DNA from: Anagrus nilaparvatae
Lineage: Eukaryota; Arthropoda; Insecta; Hymenoptera; Mymaridae
Length of the DNA: 64,000 nucleotides
Assembly (NCBI GenBank): GCA_022575985.1
Contig: JAKSXM010000007.1
Span: 13,146,501 to 13,210,500 of the forward strand
Direction of reading: 5' to 3'
In this document: positions 34,035 through 46,058 of the stretch, piece after piece
Layout of the letters: every line of letters begins with the position of its first letter
Position numbering within the stretch: the stretch's first letter is position 1
Translations under genes and position numbers: made by a program
The notes under the pieces: model-generated
What the model was told of the DNA's origin: nothing
Database searches by the model: none
The model's input: the letters and a program-made list of their open reading frames with translations, nothing else

Positions 34035-37000
34035 CATTGAAATATTTTTATTGACTTTGGCAGAATCTATACGTCAATCTGAATGTTTTTCGAATAGTGT
34101 CCTGTTTTATACAAAAGTTGGGATTTCATATATTTTTATGCAATGATTGCATTGAAATATTTGTTTAGAATATTTTTTGAATTTATTGACCAAATATTGA
34201 CTTTAGCGGAAACTGTGCGCTATTCTAAATTTTTTCTAATAGTGTACTGTTTTATACAAAAGTTGGAAATTCAAATATTGTTATGCAATTATTGCATTAA
34301 TATATTTTTATTGACTTTAGCAGAAACTATATGCCATTCTAAATTTTTTTGAAAAGTGTTGTGTTATTTTCCAAAGTTAAGATTGCACATATTTTTATGC
34401 AATGATTGCATTGAAATATTATTATCGACTTTAGCAGAAACTGTACTCCATTCTAAATTTTTTTGAATAATGCTCTGTTATATATAAAAATTGGGATTTC
34501 AAATATTTTTATGCAATGTTAACATTGAAATATTTTTATTGACTTTGGCAGAAACTATACGTCAATCTGAATGTTTTTCGAATAGTGTCCTGTTTTATAC
34601 AAAAGTTGGGATTTCATATATTTTTATGCTACGATTGCATTGAAATATTTTTATTCACTTTGGCAGATACTGTACGCTATTCTGAATTTTTTCTAATAGT
34701 GTACTGTTTTATACAAAAGTTGGAATTTCAAATATTTTTATGCAATGATTGCATTGAAATATTTTTATTGACTTTAGCAGAAACTGTACGATATTCTAAA
34801 TTTTTTCTAATAGTGTACTGTTTTATACAAAAGTTGGAATTTCAAATATTTTTATGCAATTATTGCATTGAAATATTATTATTGACTTTAGCAGAAACTG
34901 TACTCCATTCTACATTTTTTTGAATAATGCTCTGTTATATATAAAAATTGGGATTTCAAATATTTTTATGCAATGTTAACATTGAAATATTTTTATTGAC
35001 TTTAGCAGAAACTGTACTCCATTCTAAATTTTTTTGAATAATGCTTTGTTATATACAAAAGTTGGGATTTCAAATATTTTTATGCAATGTTAACATTGAA
35101 ATATTTTTATTAACTTTGGAAGAAACTATACATCAATCTGAATGTTTTTCGAATAGTGTCCTGTTTTATACAAATGTTGGGATTTCATATATTTTTATGC
35201 TACGATTGCATTGAAATATTTTTATTGACTTTGGCAGATACTGTACGCTATTCTAAATTTTTTCTAATAGTGTACTGATTTATACAAAAGTTGGAATTTC
35301 AAATATTTTTATGCAATGATTGCATTGAAATATTATTATTGACTTTAGCAGAAACTGTACTCCATTCTACATTTTTTTGAATAATGCTCTGTTATATATA
35401 AAAATTGGGATTTCAAATATTTTTATGCAATGTTAACATTGAAATATTTTTATTGACTTTAGCAGAAACTGTACTGCATTCTAAATTTTTTTGAATAATG
35501 CTTTGTTATATACAAAAGTTGGGATTTCAAATATTTTTATGCAATGTTAACATTGAAATATTTTTATTAACTTTGGAAGAAACTATACATCAATCTGAAT
35601 GTTTTTCGAATAGTGTCCTGTTTTATACAAAAGTTGGGATTTCATATATTTTTATGCTACGATTGCATTGAAATATTTTTATTGACTTTAGCAGAAACTG
35701 TACGATATTCTAAATTTTTTCTAATAGTGTACTGTTTTATACAAAAGTTGGAATTTCAAATATTTTTATGCAATTATTGCATTGAAATATTATTATTGAC
35801 TTTAGCAGAAACTGTACTCCATTCTACATTTTTTTGAATAATGCTCTGTTATATATAAAAATTGGGATTTCAAATATTTTTATGCAATGTTAACATTGAA
35901 ATATTTTTATTGACTTTAGCAGAAACTGTACTCCATTCTAAATTTTTTTGAATAATGCTTTGTTATATACAAAAGTTGGGATTTCAAATATTTTTATGCA
36001 ATGTTAACATTGAAATATTTTTATTAACTTTGGAAGAAACTATACATCAATCTGAATGTTTTTCGAATAGTGTCCTGTTTTATACAAATGTTGGGATTTC
36101 ATATATTTTTATGCTACGATTGCATTGAAATATTTTTATTGACTTTGGCAGATACTGTACGCTATTCTAAATTTTTTCTAATAGTGTACTGATTTATACA
36201 AAAGTTGGAATTTCAAATATTTTTATGCAATGATTGCATTGAAATATTTTTATTGACTTTAGCAGAAACTGTACGATATTCTAAATTTTTTCTAATAGTG
36301 TACTGTTTTATACAAAAGTTGGAATTTCAAATATTTTTATGCAATTATTGCATTGAAATATTATTATTGACTTTAGCAGAAACTGTACTCCATTCTACAT
36401 TTTTTTGAATAATGCTCTGTTATATATAAAAATTGGGATTTCAAATATTTTTATGCAATGTTAACATTGAAATATTTTTATTGACTTTAGCAGAAACTGT
36501 ACTCCATTCTAAATTTTTTTGAATAATGCTCTGTTATATATAAAAATTGGGATTTCAAATATTTTTATGCAATGTTAACATTGAAATATTTTTATTGACT
36601 TTGGCAGAAACTATACGTCAATCTGAATGTTTTTCGAATAGTGTCCTGTTTTATACAAAAGTTGGGATTTCATATATTTTTATGCTACGATTGCATTATT
36701 GTGGAATATTTTTATTGACTTTAGCAGAAACTGTACGATATTCTAAATTTTTACTAATAGTGTACTGTTTTACACAAAAGTTGGAATTTCAAATATTTTT
36801 ATGCGATTATTGCATTAAAATATTATTATTGGCTTTAGCAGAAACTGTACTCCATTCTAAATTTTTTTGAATAATGCTTTGTTATATATAAAAGTTGGGA
36901 TTTCAAATATTTTTATGCAATGTTAACATTGAAATATTTTTATTCACTTTGGCATATACTATACGTCAAACTGAATGTTTTCCGAATAGTGTCCTGTTTT

Positions 37001-39415
37001 ATACAAAAGTTGGAATTTCAAATATTTTTATGCAATTATTGCATTGAAATATTATTATTGACTTTAGCAGAAACTGTACTCCATTCTAAATTTTTTTGAA
37101 TAATGCTTTGTTATATATAAAAGTTGGGATTTCATATATTTTTATGCTACGATTGCATTGAAATATTTTTATTCACTTTGGCAGATACTGTACGCTATTC
37201 TAAATTTTTTCTAATAGTGTACTGTTTTATACAAAAGTTGGAATTTCAAATATTTTTATGCAATTATTGCATTGAAATATTATTATTGACTTTAGCAGAA
37301 ACTGTACTCCATTCTAAATATTTTTGAATAATGCTCTGTTATATATAAAAATTGGGATTTCAAATATTTTTATGCAATGTTAACATTGAAATATTTTTAT
37401 TGACTTTGGCAGAAACTATACGTCAATCTGAATGTTTTTCTAATAGTGTACTGATTTATACAAAAGTTTGAATTTCAAATATTTTTATGCAATGATTGCA
37501 TTGAAATATTTTTATTGACTTTAGCAGAAACTGTACGATATTCTAAATTTTTTCTAATAGTGTACTGTTTTATACGAAAGTTGGAATTTCAAATATTTTT
37601 ATGCAATTATTGCATTGAAATATTATTATTGACTTTAGCAGAAACTGTACTCCATTCTAAATTTTTTTGAATAATGCTTTGTTATATACAAAAGTTGGGA
37701 TTTCAAATATTTTTATGCAATGTTAACATTGAAATATTTTTATTAACTTTGGAAGAAACTATACATCAATCTGAATGTTTTTCGAATAGTGTCCTGTTTT
37801 ATACAAAAGTTGGGATTTCATATATTTTTATGCTACGATTGCATTGAAATATTTTTATTGACTTTGGCAGATACTGTACGCTATTCTAAATTTTTTCTAA
37901 TAGTGTACTGATTTATACAAAAGTTGGAATTTCAAATATTTTTATGCAATGTTAACATTTAAATATTTTTATTGACTTTAGCAGAAACTGTACTCCATTC
38001 TAAATTTTTTTGAATAATGCTTTGTTATATATAAAAGTTGGGATTTCAAATATTTTTATGCAATTATTGCATTGAAATATTATTATCGACTTTAGCAGAA
38101 ACTGTACTCCATTCTAAATTTTTTTGAATAATGCTCTGTTATATATAAAAATTGGGATTTCAAATATTTTTATGCAATGTTAACATTGAAATATTTTTAT
38201 TGACTTTGGCAGAAACTATACGTCAATCTGAATGTTTTTCGAATAGTGTCCTGTTTTATACAAAAGTTGGGATTTCATATATTTTTATGCTACGATTGCA
38301 TTGAAATATTTTTATTCACTTTGGCAGATACTGTACGCTATTCTAAATTTTTTCTAATAGTGTACTGTTTTATACAAAAGTTGGAATTTCAAATATTTTT
38401 ATGCAATGATTGCATTGAAATAATATTATTGACTTTAACAGAAACATTACCCCATTCTAAATTTTTTTGATTAATGCTTTGTTATATATAAAAATTGGGA
38501 TTTCAAATATTTTTATGCAATGTTAACATTGAAATATTTTTATTGACTTTGGCAGAAACTATACGCCATTCTAAATTTTTTTGAATATAGTTGTGTTTTA
38601 GACAAAAGTTAAGATTTCAAATATTTTTATGCAATGTTAACATTGAAAAATTTTTATTGACTTTGGCAGAAACTATACGTCAATCTGAATGTTTTTCGAA
38701 TAGTGTCCTGTTTTATACAAAAGTTGGTATTTCAAATATTTTTATGCAATGATTGCATTGAAATATTTTTATTGACTTTAGCAGAAACTATACATCATTT
38801 AAAATTTTTTCTAATAGTGTCCTGTTTTATATGATAATTGTATTTTTAAATATTTTCATGCAATGATTATGAAAATTAATATTTATGAAAATTAATATTA
38901 TTATTAAATGGAATTTTAAATATTTGTCTGCAATAATTGCTTTAAAATGTGTTTTTAATTTCAAAAATTTTTATGCAATGATTGCATTGAAATTTTTTTT
39001 GTATTTGTGTTGTTTTATAAGAAAATTGTATTTTTTTATTGACTTTATCAGAAACTATATGCCATTATAAATTTTTTTCTAACAGTCTCCTGTTTTATAG
39101 AAAAGTTGGAATTTCAAATATTTGTATGCAATAATTTCATTGAGAAAATTTTTATGCAATGATTGCATTAAAATGTGTTTTTAATTTCAAAAATTTTTAT
39201 GCAATGATTGCATTAAAATTTTTTTTGTATTTGTCTTGTTTTATAAGAAAATTGTATTTTTTTATTGACTTTACCAGAAACTATACGCCATTATAAATTT
39301 TTTTCTAACAGTCTCCTGTTTTATAGAAAAGTTGGAATTTCAAATATTTTTATACAATGATTGCATTTAATTATTTTTTTAATTAGATATATTTTTATGC
39401 AATGGTAGAAATTAA
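34035..39415 (+). repeat. 114-bp satellite, main array with higher-order blocks
   Basis: The monomer is exactly 114 bp in the core: TGCAAT marks fall at 34741, 34855, 34969 and 35083. Several monomer types alternate (GATTGCATTG, GTTAACATTG, CTACGATTGCATTG). Blocks of four to eight monomers are duplicated; for example the stretch from 35161 repeats about 914 bp later from 36075. Because 114 is divisible by three, one frame reads through as a 38-residue repeat; the resulting open frames (such as 34585-34923) are not considered proteins. After about 38,830 monomers decay. Confidence 0.9.
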
Positions 39416-40340
39416 ATTTTTTTTAAAGAAATAAAATATAAAATTCTTAAAATAATATAAAAAATGGATATCAGCTGTCCTAAATATAAAAAAATAAAAA
39501 ATTCAAAAAATTAGACTCTAATTCGTTTTTTTGACATTTCTCTTTAATGAATGAATGAAATTAAGAAAATAAATAATTAATAAATGATTAATTAATAAAA
39601 AATCAAATGATGATATATATTGATATATATGTTGAATCAAATGATGATATATATTTTGATTTACAATCAAAATCAAATCAATCTAAATTAATCAAATGAT
39701 TGCATTGAAATATTTTTTTAATTTCAACAATTTTTATGTAATGATTGCATTGAAATATTTTTTTTATTTAAATTAAAAACTACAGAAACTATATGCTACT
39801 AAACTATCTTGTTTTATAGAAAAGTTCGAATTTCAATTATTTTTATACAATGATTGCATTTAAATATTTTTAAATATTTTTTTAATTTTATATATTTTTA
39901 TGAAATGTTATATAATATATAAAATAATATCTTGAAAATTTCCGAATCTCTTATTTTTGGCATTAATTCCAATATTTTCTAATATGAAAATATATATTTT
40001 ACTGTTGTCCAAGTGTAAGTTTTTACATAACAAATATTTTAGTATCACATATTTGATATTTATTATTAATACATTTGCAAAGATAAAAATATTTTAAGAA
40101 TTTTCAATAAATCAATATAAAATTTTTATTATAAATATACACAGCTTTTAATTTTTGTGTTAAAAGAAATTAAATACAATTGAAGTGCATTGAATTGAGA
40201 TAGATTTTGATTAACTTTTTTTTTTCATTTTGATTTTTTATCAAAGATACTAAGCATGTATAGATATATATGTATAATTTTTATTATTTTCTTTTATTTT
40301 CATCTATCTTTCTTTTTAACTTTTAGTTTTTATACATATA
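39416..40340. other. degenerate satellite edge and AT-rich spacer
   Basis: It contains scattered satellite fragments (ATGATTGCATTGAAATA near 39700-39760), the direct copy of part of the right arm (39450-39580), a short TGATGATATATAT duplication near 39610-39650, and otherwise AT-rich sequence. Confidence 0.5.
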
Positions 40341-40344
40341 TTCA

Positions 40345-40900
40345 GCAATGATTGCATTGAAATATTTTTTTAATTTCAAAAATTTTTTAGCAATGATTGC
40401 ATTGAAATATTTTTTTAATTTCAAAAATTTTTTAGCAATGATTGCATTGAAATATTTTTTAATTATCAAAAATTTTTTAGCAATGATTGCATAGAAATAT
40501 TTTCTAATTATCAAAAATTTTTTAGCAATGATTGCATTGAAATATTTTTTTAATTTCAAAAATTTTTTAGCAATGATTGCATTGAAATATTTTTTAATTA
40601 TCAAAAATTTTTCAGCAATGATTGCATTGAAATATTTTTTTAATTTCAAAAATTTTTTAGCAATGATTGCATTGAAATATTTTTTTAATTTCAAAAATTT
40701 TTTAGCAATGATTGCATTGAAATATTTTTTTAATTTCAAAAATTTTTTAGCAATGATTGCATTGAAATATTTTTTAATTATCAAAAATTTTTTAGCAATG
40801 ATTGCATTGAAATATTTTTTTAATTTCAAAAATTTTTTAGCAATGATTGCATTGAAATATTTTTTTAATTTCATTAAATATTTTAATTTTATTTTATTCC
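40345..40900 (+). repeat. 45-bp minisatellite, about 12 copies
   Basis: Units begin GCAATGATTGCATTGAAATA followed by a T-run, AATTTCAAAAA and TTTTTTAG. Starts fall at 40345, 40390, 40435 and so on, a 45-bp period with two unit types (TTTAATTTC and TTAATTATC). Copies are almost identical, so the array is recent. Since 45 is divisible by three, both strands stay open (15-residue repeats in frames at 40323-40874 minus and 40528-40971 plus); neither is likely to be a protein. Confidence 0.9.
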
Positions 40901-41094
40901 ATTATAATTTTTTTTCTAACTGTCTCTTGTTTAATAGAAAAGTTGGAATGTCAAATATTTTTATACAATGATTGCATTGAAATATTTTTTTAATTTTATA
41001 TATTTTTTTTTAATGTTTATGATAGCATTTAGGTTTTTTTTTGAAATAATATAAAAAAATCATATAAAAAATGGATATCAGCTGTTCTAAGTAT

Positions 41095-41410
41095 AAAAAA
41101 ATATAAAATTTCAAAAAAGTAAACTCTAAGTCGTTTTTTTAATATTTCTCTTTAACGAATGGATGAAATTAAAAAAAAAAAAAAGTGGCTTTAGAAAATT
41201 GATTAATAAATACAAAGAAACTTGGTTTTTACATTTTGATACAATCCATTCCGAGATCTGAAGTGATGAAAATGTCCACTTTTTGATTTTTTTAATTTTG
41301 AAGTTCTTAGCTTCAAACAGTTGTAACTCTGAACCGTGAGCTCAAATTAAAAAAAAAAAAAACGTCAAATCGATAGCATTTTTTCCTAGGAATAATTTGC
41401 ACTAAACCTC
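41095..41410 (-). repeat. right arm of the inverted repeat bounding the satellite
   Basis: Inverse partner of 31510-31815. The minus-strand frame at 41313-41639 overlaps this arm and is not supported as a gene. Confidence 0.7.
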
Positions 41411-42340
41411 GTTTCAAAAAACCTCTTAGATCCTGAGAAAAATCAGTTTTAGTGAAAAAAAATGAAATTATTTTGCGTTTTCGACTACTAACTTCTGATA
41501 TTGATTTCTCGAAATCATTTAAATATTTTTTAAAAATTAAAAAAAGGTCTGGAGATATTTCTTTAAAGATTATTTTAAAACCACTTTCATGTATTTTCGT
41601 CCGTACAATTCTCCATAAATGCGTGTCCAATAAAATCAAAAATAGTCAATTTTTTAAATTATTTCATTTTAATATATATAGGATTTTTAAATTATAATAT
41701 TAGGATTAATTCGTTTATTATATAAAAGATTTAAACAATTATGCCCTTAGGTCGATTTCTTTTATAAAAATTTGGTATTTTTAATAATTATTTATAAGAC
41801 TTGAAGAAAAATAAGTTTACCAAATTTTTAAGACTTCAACAATCGATGCGAGGGGCCCTATCATTTACAATAAGTGTAATATTTTAACTGATCTGCTTCC
41901 ATCAAGGGTATTATTAGTCTGAGTGAAGCATGCGTTAGCATTTAGCATATATCTGTATAGGATAATGACATCTAGGTGAGTTAGTTTGCGCGATACTGGC
42001 TGTATAAATGCATATAAAATTTATACAGTTTTGTATTCAAAATTTTATCAGGATATTCACATTTGTATTATTTTTTTTTTTTTCAAAAAATGACTCATTG
42101 GACCGAAGTTATATACATAATACACAGTTCTATTTTCCTTATACAATATTTGATATTTTAATCTTTAAATGTAAATATTATCGCTGTTTAAAAATACATT
42201 TTCTAAAAACATGATATTATAAGATATATATCCTTATGTTATATTTGAAGTAGAATCGAATAAATTTTTGACATTTAGAAAAAATTATTTACGATACCCT
42301 TTGATGCTAAGGGAAAATACACCAGTACATATTGAAAAAA
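41411..42340. other. unassigned AT-rich sequence
   Basis: Small frames on both strands (41452-41697, 42008-42214) have no recognisable domain. ATTAGTCTGAGTGAAG at 41904 recurs inverted near 43625. Confidence 0.4.
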
Positions 42341-42344
42341 ATAT

Positions 42345-42482
42345 CTATTTGTTCAACAAGGGAAAAAAAATAGGATTTGGCTTTCAATACAGTTGTATGC
42401 ACGAGTAAGCGTAGCGAACGAGTGCAGACAGCATTGAAAGTAAAATTTCCTACATTTTTTCCCGTGTTCAACACATAGTTTT
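42345..42482. mobile_element. ~135-bp MITE-like palindrome
   Basis: Left TTGTTCAACAAGGGAAAAAAA pairs with right TTTTTTCCCGTGTTCAACA. The inner parts AGGATTTGGCTTTCAATAC and GCATTGAAAGTAAAATTTCCT also pair, and the loop is GAGTAAGCGTAGCGAACGAG. Noncoding. Confidence 0.65.
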
Positions 42483-42572
42483 TCATTAAAAGCGAAAAAA
42501 AGATCGCCCGAAACTAAGAAAGTAGATCTTTTTTGCAGCGTATAATGAAAAAAAATTAATTTGAATTATTAA

Positions 42573-43288
42573 GGACGCTCTGTCCACCACTGGTTGTTTT
42601 TTGCGCAGTATATTTGGAACTAAAATATTTTAACCGTATATTTATTTATAATAATTTTTTAATGAATGAATCAATGCTTTTCAGTATTTAGTACAAGAAT
42701 ATAAAAAAAAAATTAAAATTGTTTATTTGTTTAAACAAATACGACCTGTTAAATTTTTGAAATTTTCGGATCATAAAAGCCTGAGTTCCCAGATCTGGGC
42801 TACTTGGATCAAAATTCTGCTTAGCTCATATTGAAGATCATTCAATTCTAGGTGGAGGTATCGTGGGAAATTTTTCGCTAAACCTTTTCAGTAATGAGTT
42901 ATAACTATTTGTTTATAAATTTTAGAGCATTTTTAACTTTTTTTTTATAAACAATTAGCTGTAACTCATTACTGAAGAGGTTTAGCGAAAAATTTCCAAC
43001 GATACCTCCACCTAGAATTGAATGATCTTCAATATGAGCCAAGCAGAATTTTGATCCAAGTAGCCCAGATCTGGGAACTCAGGCTTTTATGACCCGAAAA
43101 TTTCAAAAATTTAACAGGTCGTATTTGTTTAAACAAATAAACAATTTTAATTTTTTTTTATATTCTTGTACTAAATACTGAAAAGCATTTATTCTTTCAT
43201 TAAAAAATTATTATAAATAAATATACGGTTAAAATATTTTAGTTACAAATATACTGCGCAAAAAACAACCAGTGGTGGACAGAGCGCC
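42573..43288. mobile_element. 715-bp fold-back with ~350-bp arms
   Basis: It begins GGACGCTCTGTCCACCACTG and ends with the inverse of GGGCGCTCTGTCCACCACTG. The arms are nearly identical over their length and include TTTGTTTAAACAAATA and CCAGATCTGGG, themselves palindromes. Only a short loop near 42925-42950 separates the arms. A diverged solo arm is at 26850-27010. Confidence 0.8.
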
Positions 43289-43293
43289 CGTAA

Positions 43294-43395
43294 GTACATT
43301 TTTATTAAAGGGAGCAAAAAAATGATGACCCAGATTGCACCTAAATTGCCATCCAACTAGGGCATTCTTGTTTTGTACCAAAAAAGTTTTTTCGA
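43294..43395. mobile_element. family A element, copy 5 (partial)
   Basis: It starts AAGTACATTTTTATTAAAGG, then GAGCAAAAAAATGATGACCC, AGATTGCACCTAAATTGCCATCC and GGGCATTCTTG. The right half of the family is missing. It abuts the end of the 715-bp fold-back. Positions 43396-43729 hold nothing clear. Confidence 0.55.
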
Positions 43396-43729
43396 ACAGC
43401 AAGGAAGATTATAAATTTTTAATGTTAAAATTAAATAATAAGAAAAAATTAAATAATTAAGTAATAAGAAAATTATTAAATATGCATATTAGTTTATTCT
43501 ATGCCCCCGCTGGATCTGCTGCTGTGAAAATTCGTTCAATTTAGTAAATTTACTAGTAAATGGTAAATATACTGATATTTAGTATACTATCATGGTAGTA
43601 AATGCATACATTCTTATGTATTATCTTCACTCAGACTAATCATTATCTTTTATGACTTACTAGTTTAAAAACTTTTTATGCAGTAAAAATTTTTTTCGCA
43701 GTATTAATATACCATTTGGAACCCTCTTG

Positions 43730-43916
43730 CACTGAGAAAACGATCGTTTTGAGGCAAAGGAATCCTTTTGCAGAAACATTATCTCTCTTTTTCCGTCAAA
43801 AATTATTTTGTTTACATCAAAAGGATTACTTTCGCTGCATATAGAAAATAATTTTGGGACTGATTTTAAAACTATTTCCTTTTGTCTCAAAAATATCGTT
43901 TTCTGTGTGCCAATAT
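43730..43916. mobile_element. ~185-bp MITE-like element
   Basis: Left GCACTGAGAAAACGATCGTT and right (inverse) GCACACAGAAAACGATATTT form terminal inverted repeats, continued by GAGGCAAAGGAA / GAGACAAAAGGAA. The minus frame over this region is not supported. Positions 43917-44348 are AT-rich without features. Confidence 0.6.
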
Positions 43917-44348
43917 CATATTTTACTTTGAATTGTTACACTTGTAAATTTAAAATTAAATTTAATTTCGAAATTTAAAAAAAAGCCATAACCTTTTGTA
44001 CAGAAATAATAATACTAGTTCTACTTTCTTATTGACTTCGTGAAGCGTCTAGAAAGGTGTTAAAAAATCAAAATTCGCAAATGCAATTGCAGTATAACGC
44101 AGTATATATTATATTATAATATAAAACAATGTAAATAATTGAAAAAATAGTAACAAGTTACAAAGTCAACTGTATTAACACTATAAATTTAGATAGTTAC
44201 TAATAATTTTCTGCTAACATTTTTTAATTCATTTTTTGAAATTGCCAAATAAACATGTCATTAAAATCTGATTTAGTGTAAAAATTTTAAAGTAAAATAC
44301 ATTTTGACAATGACGCAGAGCAATAAATATTTAATCCAATAAAGTAAA

Positions 44349-45702
44349 TATATGGCTCGTTTTCATTTTTTTTGAAAAAATAGCTTTCAAAAAATAAAAA
44401 TAAAAAATTCCTTTTTTAAAGTCCAAACAAGACTTTTTAGACTTTTTTCACCAATATTTATTCAGTGTTGCATAAAAATCACCATAACGAACCTTTTACA
44501 TCAATTTATTACATTTTTTCATATAATTATAAGGTAAAAACAGGTTAAAACCATTAAAAACCAAAATCCTTACATACGGCCTTAATGTATGAATTTTTCT
44601 AGGTCTTATGTATTTTAGAGAACAATATCATATATTTTTAAAGAATTCTTACTAAAAAAACGAGTTTTGGAGGTAAATTTTAAAATTATTAAATAATTTT
44701 AAAAAAAAAGAGGAACGGTAAAGGCAGGAACGGTAAAGGCTTTTTTATAGAAAAATCAAAATAATTCGTAGACAAATGAACAAAAAAACTTTTCCGTTTG
44801 GAAAGTAAAGTATTTTTATGATTGAAACTTACTAAGTTTTTAATATTTTAATTACAACGCTTCTTAATAGGAGATCTAGGGGGGTACGGTAAAGGCTTTT
44901 GTTTTTGTCCCTTCGTGATTTCTGAACTTAAACTGATTTTGTTTTCCTATTTAAGGACCTCTTAAAGTGCTCTCGATGTGAGAATTTATTTTTTATGTAT
45001 TTAAGTTGTCATTTATGTGATTAAAAGGTTTTAAAAATGTTTTTATGAAGAGAAATCAAATTTAATATATAGTACATTTTTAACCAAGGGAGCAAAAAAA
45101 AAGAATGGCCCAGATCGCACGTTAATTAGCATCCGAGGCGAAGCCGAGGATGGTAAACTGCGATCTGGGGTATTTTTTTTTTGTTCCCGTGGACAAAACG
45201 AAATTTTTCTTTCTCAGTGGGATGAAAACGCGTTTTTTTCGATTTCGTTGCGGGGCGAAAAAAGTGTTTTCGGCCCGCTAGGAAGAAAAATAAATTACGT
45301 ATTACGTAAAAATTTTGTAAAATCGTGTGACACACCTTCTCACCCTTGTAATAATTAGGAAAAGTAAGTTTAAATTTTTTCTATATGGAAAAAGTTTAAC
45401 CTTATAGTATAGCAATTAATCCCCAAATAAAAATTTTTGATAATTAATTGATAGGTGTGAGTGACAGACACTCAAAGTATAGGAATCTCCTTTGTGACAG
45501 GGAACGGTAAAGGCTTTTTTGCTATATTTTTATGTTTTATAGTAGTTAAAACATTAAAATATGTTGATTTTTATGGTGTACCATCAAAAACTTATCGAAA
45601 TTAAAAATTTAAAAAAAAAAATTTTTTTAATTAATGCATCTGGTAGTCAGAAACGTGCTGTACGTCACTTTTGCAAAAAAAACGATAATGAGCCATATAT
45701 AT
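44349..45702 (+). mobile_element. TIR unit, left copy (1,134 bp plus a 220-bp insertion)
   Basis: It begins TATATGGCTCGTTTTCATTT and ends with the inverse of TATATGGCTCATTATCGTTT. It contains GGAACGGTAAAGGC or GTACGGTAAAGGC four times (two near 44711-44740, one near 44885, one near 45502). A family A copy is inserted at 45071-45292. No transposase frame. Confidence 0.75.
45071..45292. mobile_element. family A element, copy 6, inserted in the left TIR unit
   Basis: It starts TAGTACATTTTTAACCAAGG, then GAATGGCCCAGATCGCACG, CCGAGGCGAAGCCGAGGATGG, CTGCGATCTGGGG, and ends near GGCCCGCTAGGAAGAAAAAT. The matching position in the right unit (about 46468-46475) is uninterrupted, so this pair gives an empty site and sets the element at about 220 bp. 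The minus frame at 45126-45335 is a by-product. Confidence 0.75.
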
Positions 45703-46058
45703 AGGGGTCAAACTCTGCAAACAGTTACAAATTTTTTTTTTTAAATTTTTCTGTCTAATATTATGAAGTGAAAATCTTATGCAATAAGATAAAACAATTT
45801 ATGCTGATATATTTACAAAAACTAAAAATATTTCATGAAAATTTTTTTAAATAATTCATTTTTTTTACTTTATTTATTTAACAGTTTTGAAATACTTGAA
45901 AAATATATATAAATTGACTAATTATAAAATAAGTGCACATATAATATGCCTTCTTAATTATTTAACAAGAAGCAATATAAAGTGATATAGCAGAAATATT
46001 ATTGCATTAAATTATCCATGATATACGCGCATGCGAAAATTTACATAATAAAGATAAG

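Larger units (their letters stand above)
31510..41410. repeat. ~9.9-kb satellite block bounded by ~300-bp inverted repeats
   Basis: The left arm (31510-31815) and right arm (41095-41410) match in reverse complement. Shared pieces in order include GTGCAAATTA, AAAAATGCTATCGA, AGCTCACGG, CAGAGTTACAACTGTTT, AAGCTAAGAA, TTGTATCAAAAT, TTGTATTTATTAA and TTTTCTAAAGCC. Everything between is satellite or insertions into it. A direct copy of part of the right arm lies at about 39450-39580. Confidence 0.7.

Noticed and set aside
34585..37327. Open frames of 67-112 residues with repeats such as LTLAETVRYSKFF
   Set aside because: They follow from a 114-bp satellite unit divisible by three; the frames have no starts, splice sites or domain and occur in many copies.
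31816..40900. CRISPR array as an explanation of regular repeats
   Set aside because: Repeats are contiguous with no unique spacers, the genome is eukaryotic and there are no cas genes.
40323..40971. Overlapping 183- and 147-residue frames on opposite strands
   Set aside because: A 45-bp repeat keeps both strands open; the low-complexity 15-residue repeats are not a credible protein.
41313..41639. 108-residue minus-strand frame
   Set aside because: Its C-terminal part is the inverted-repeat arm bounding the satellite; no domain recognised.
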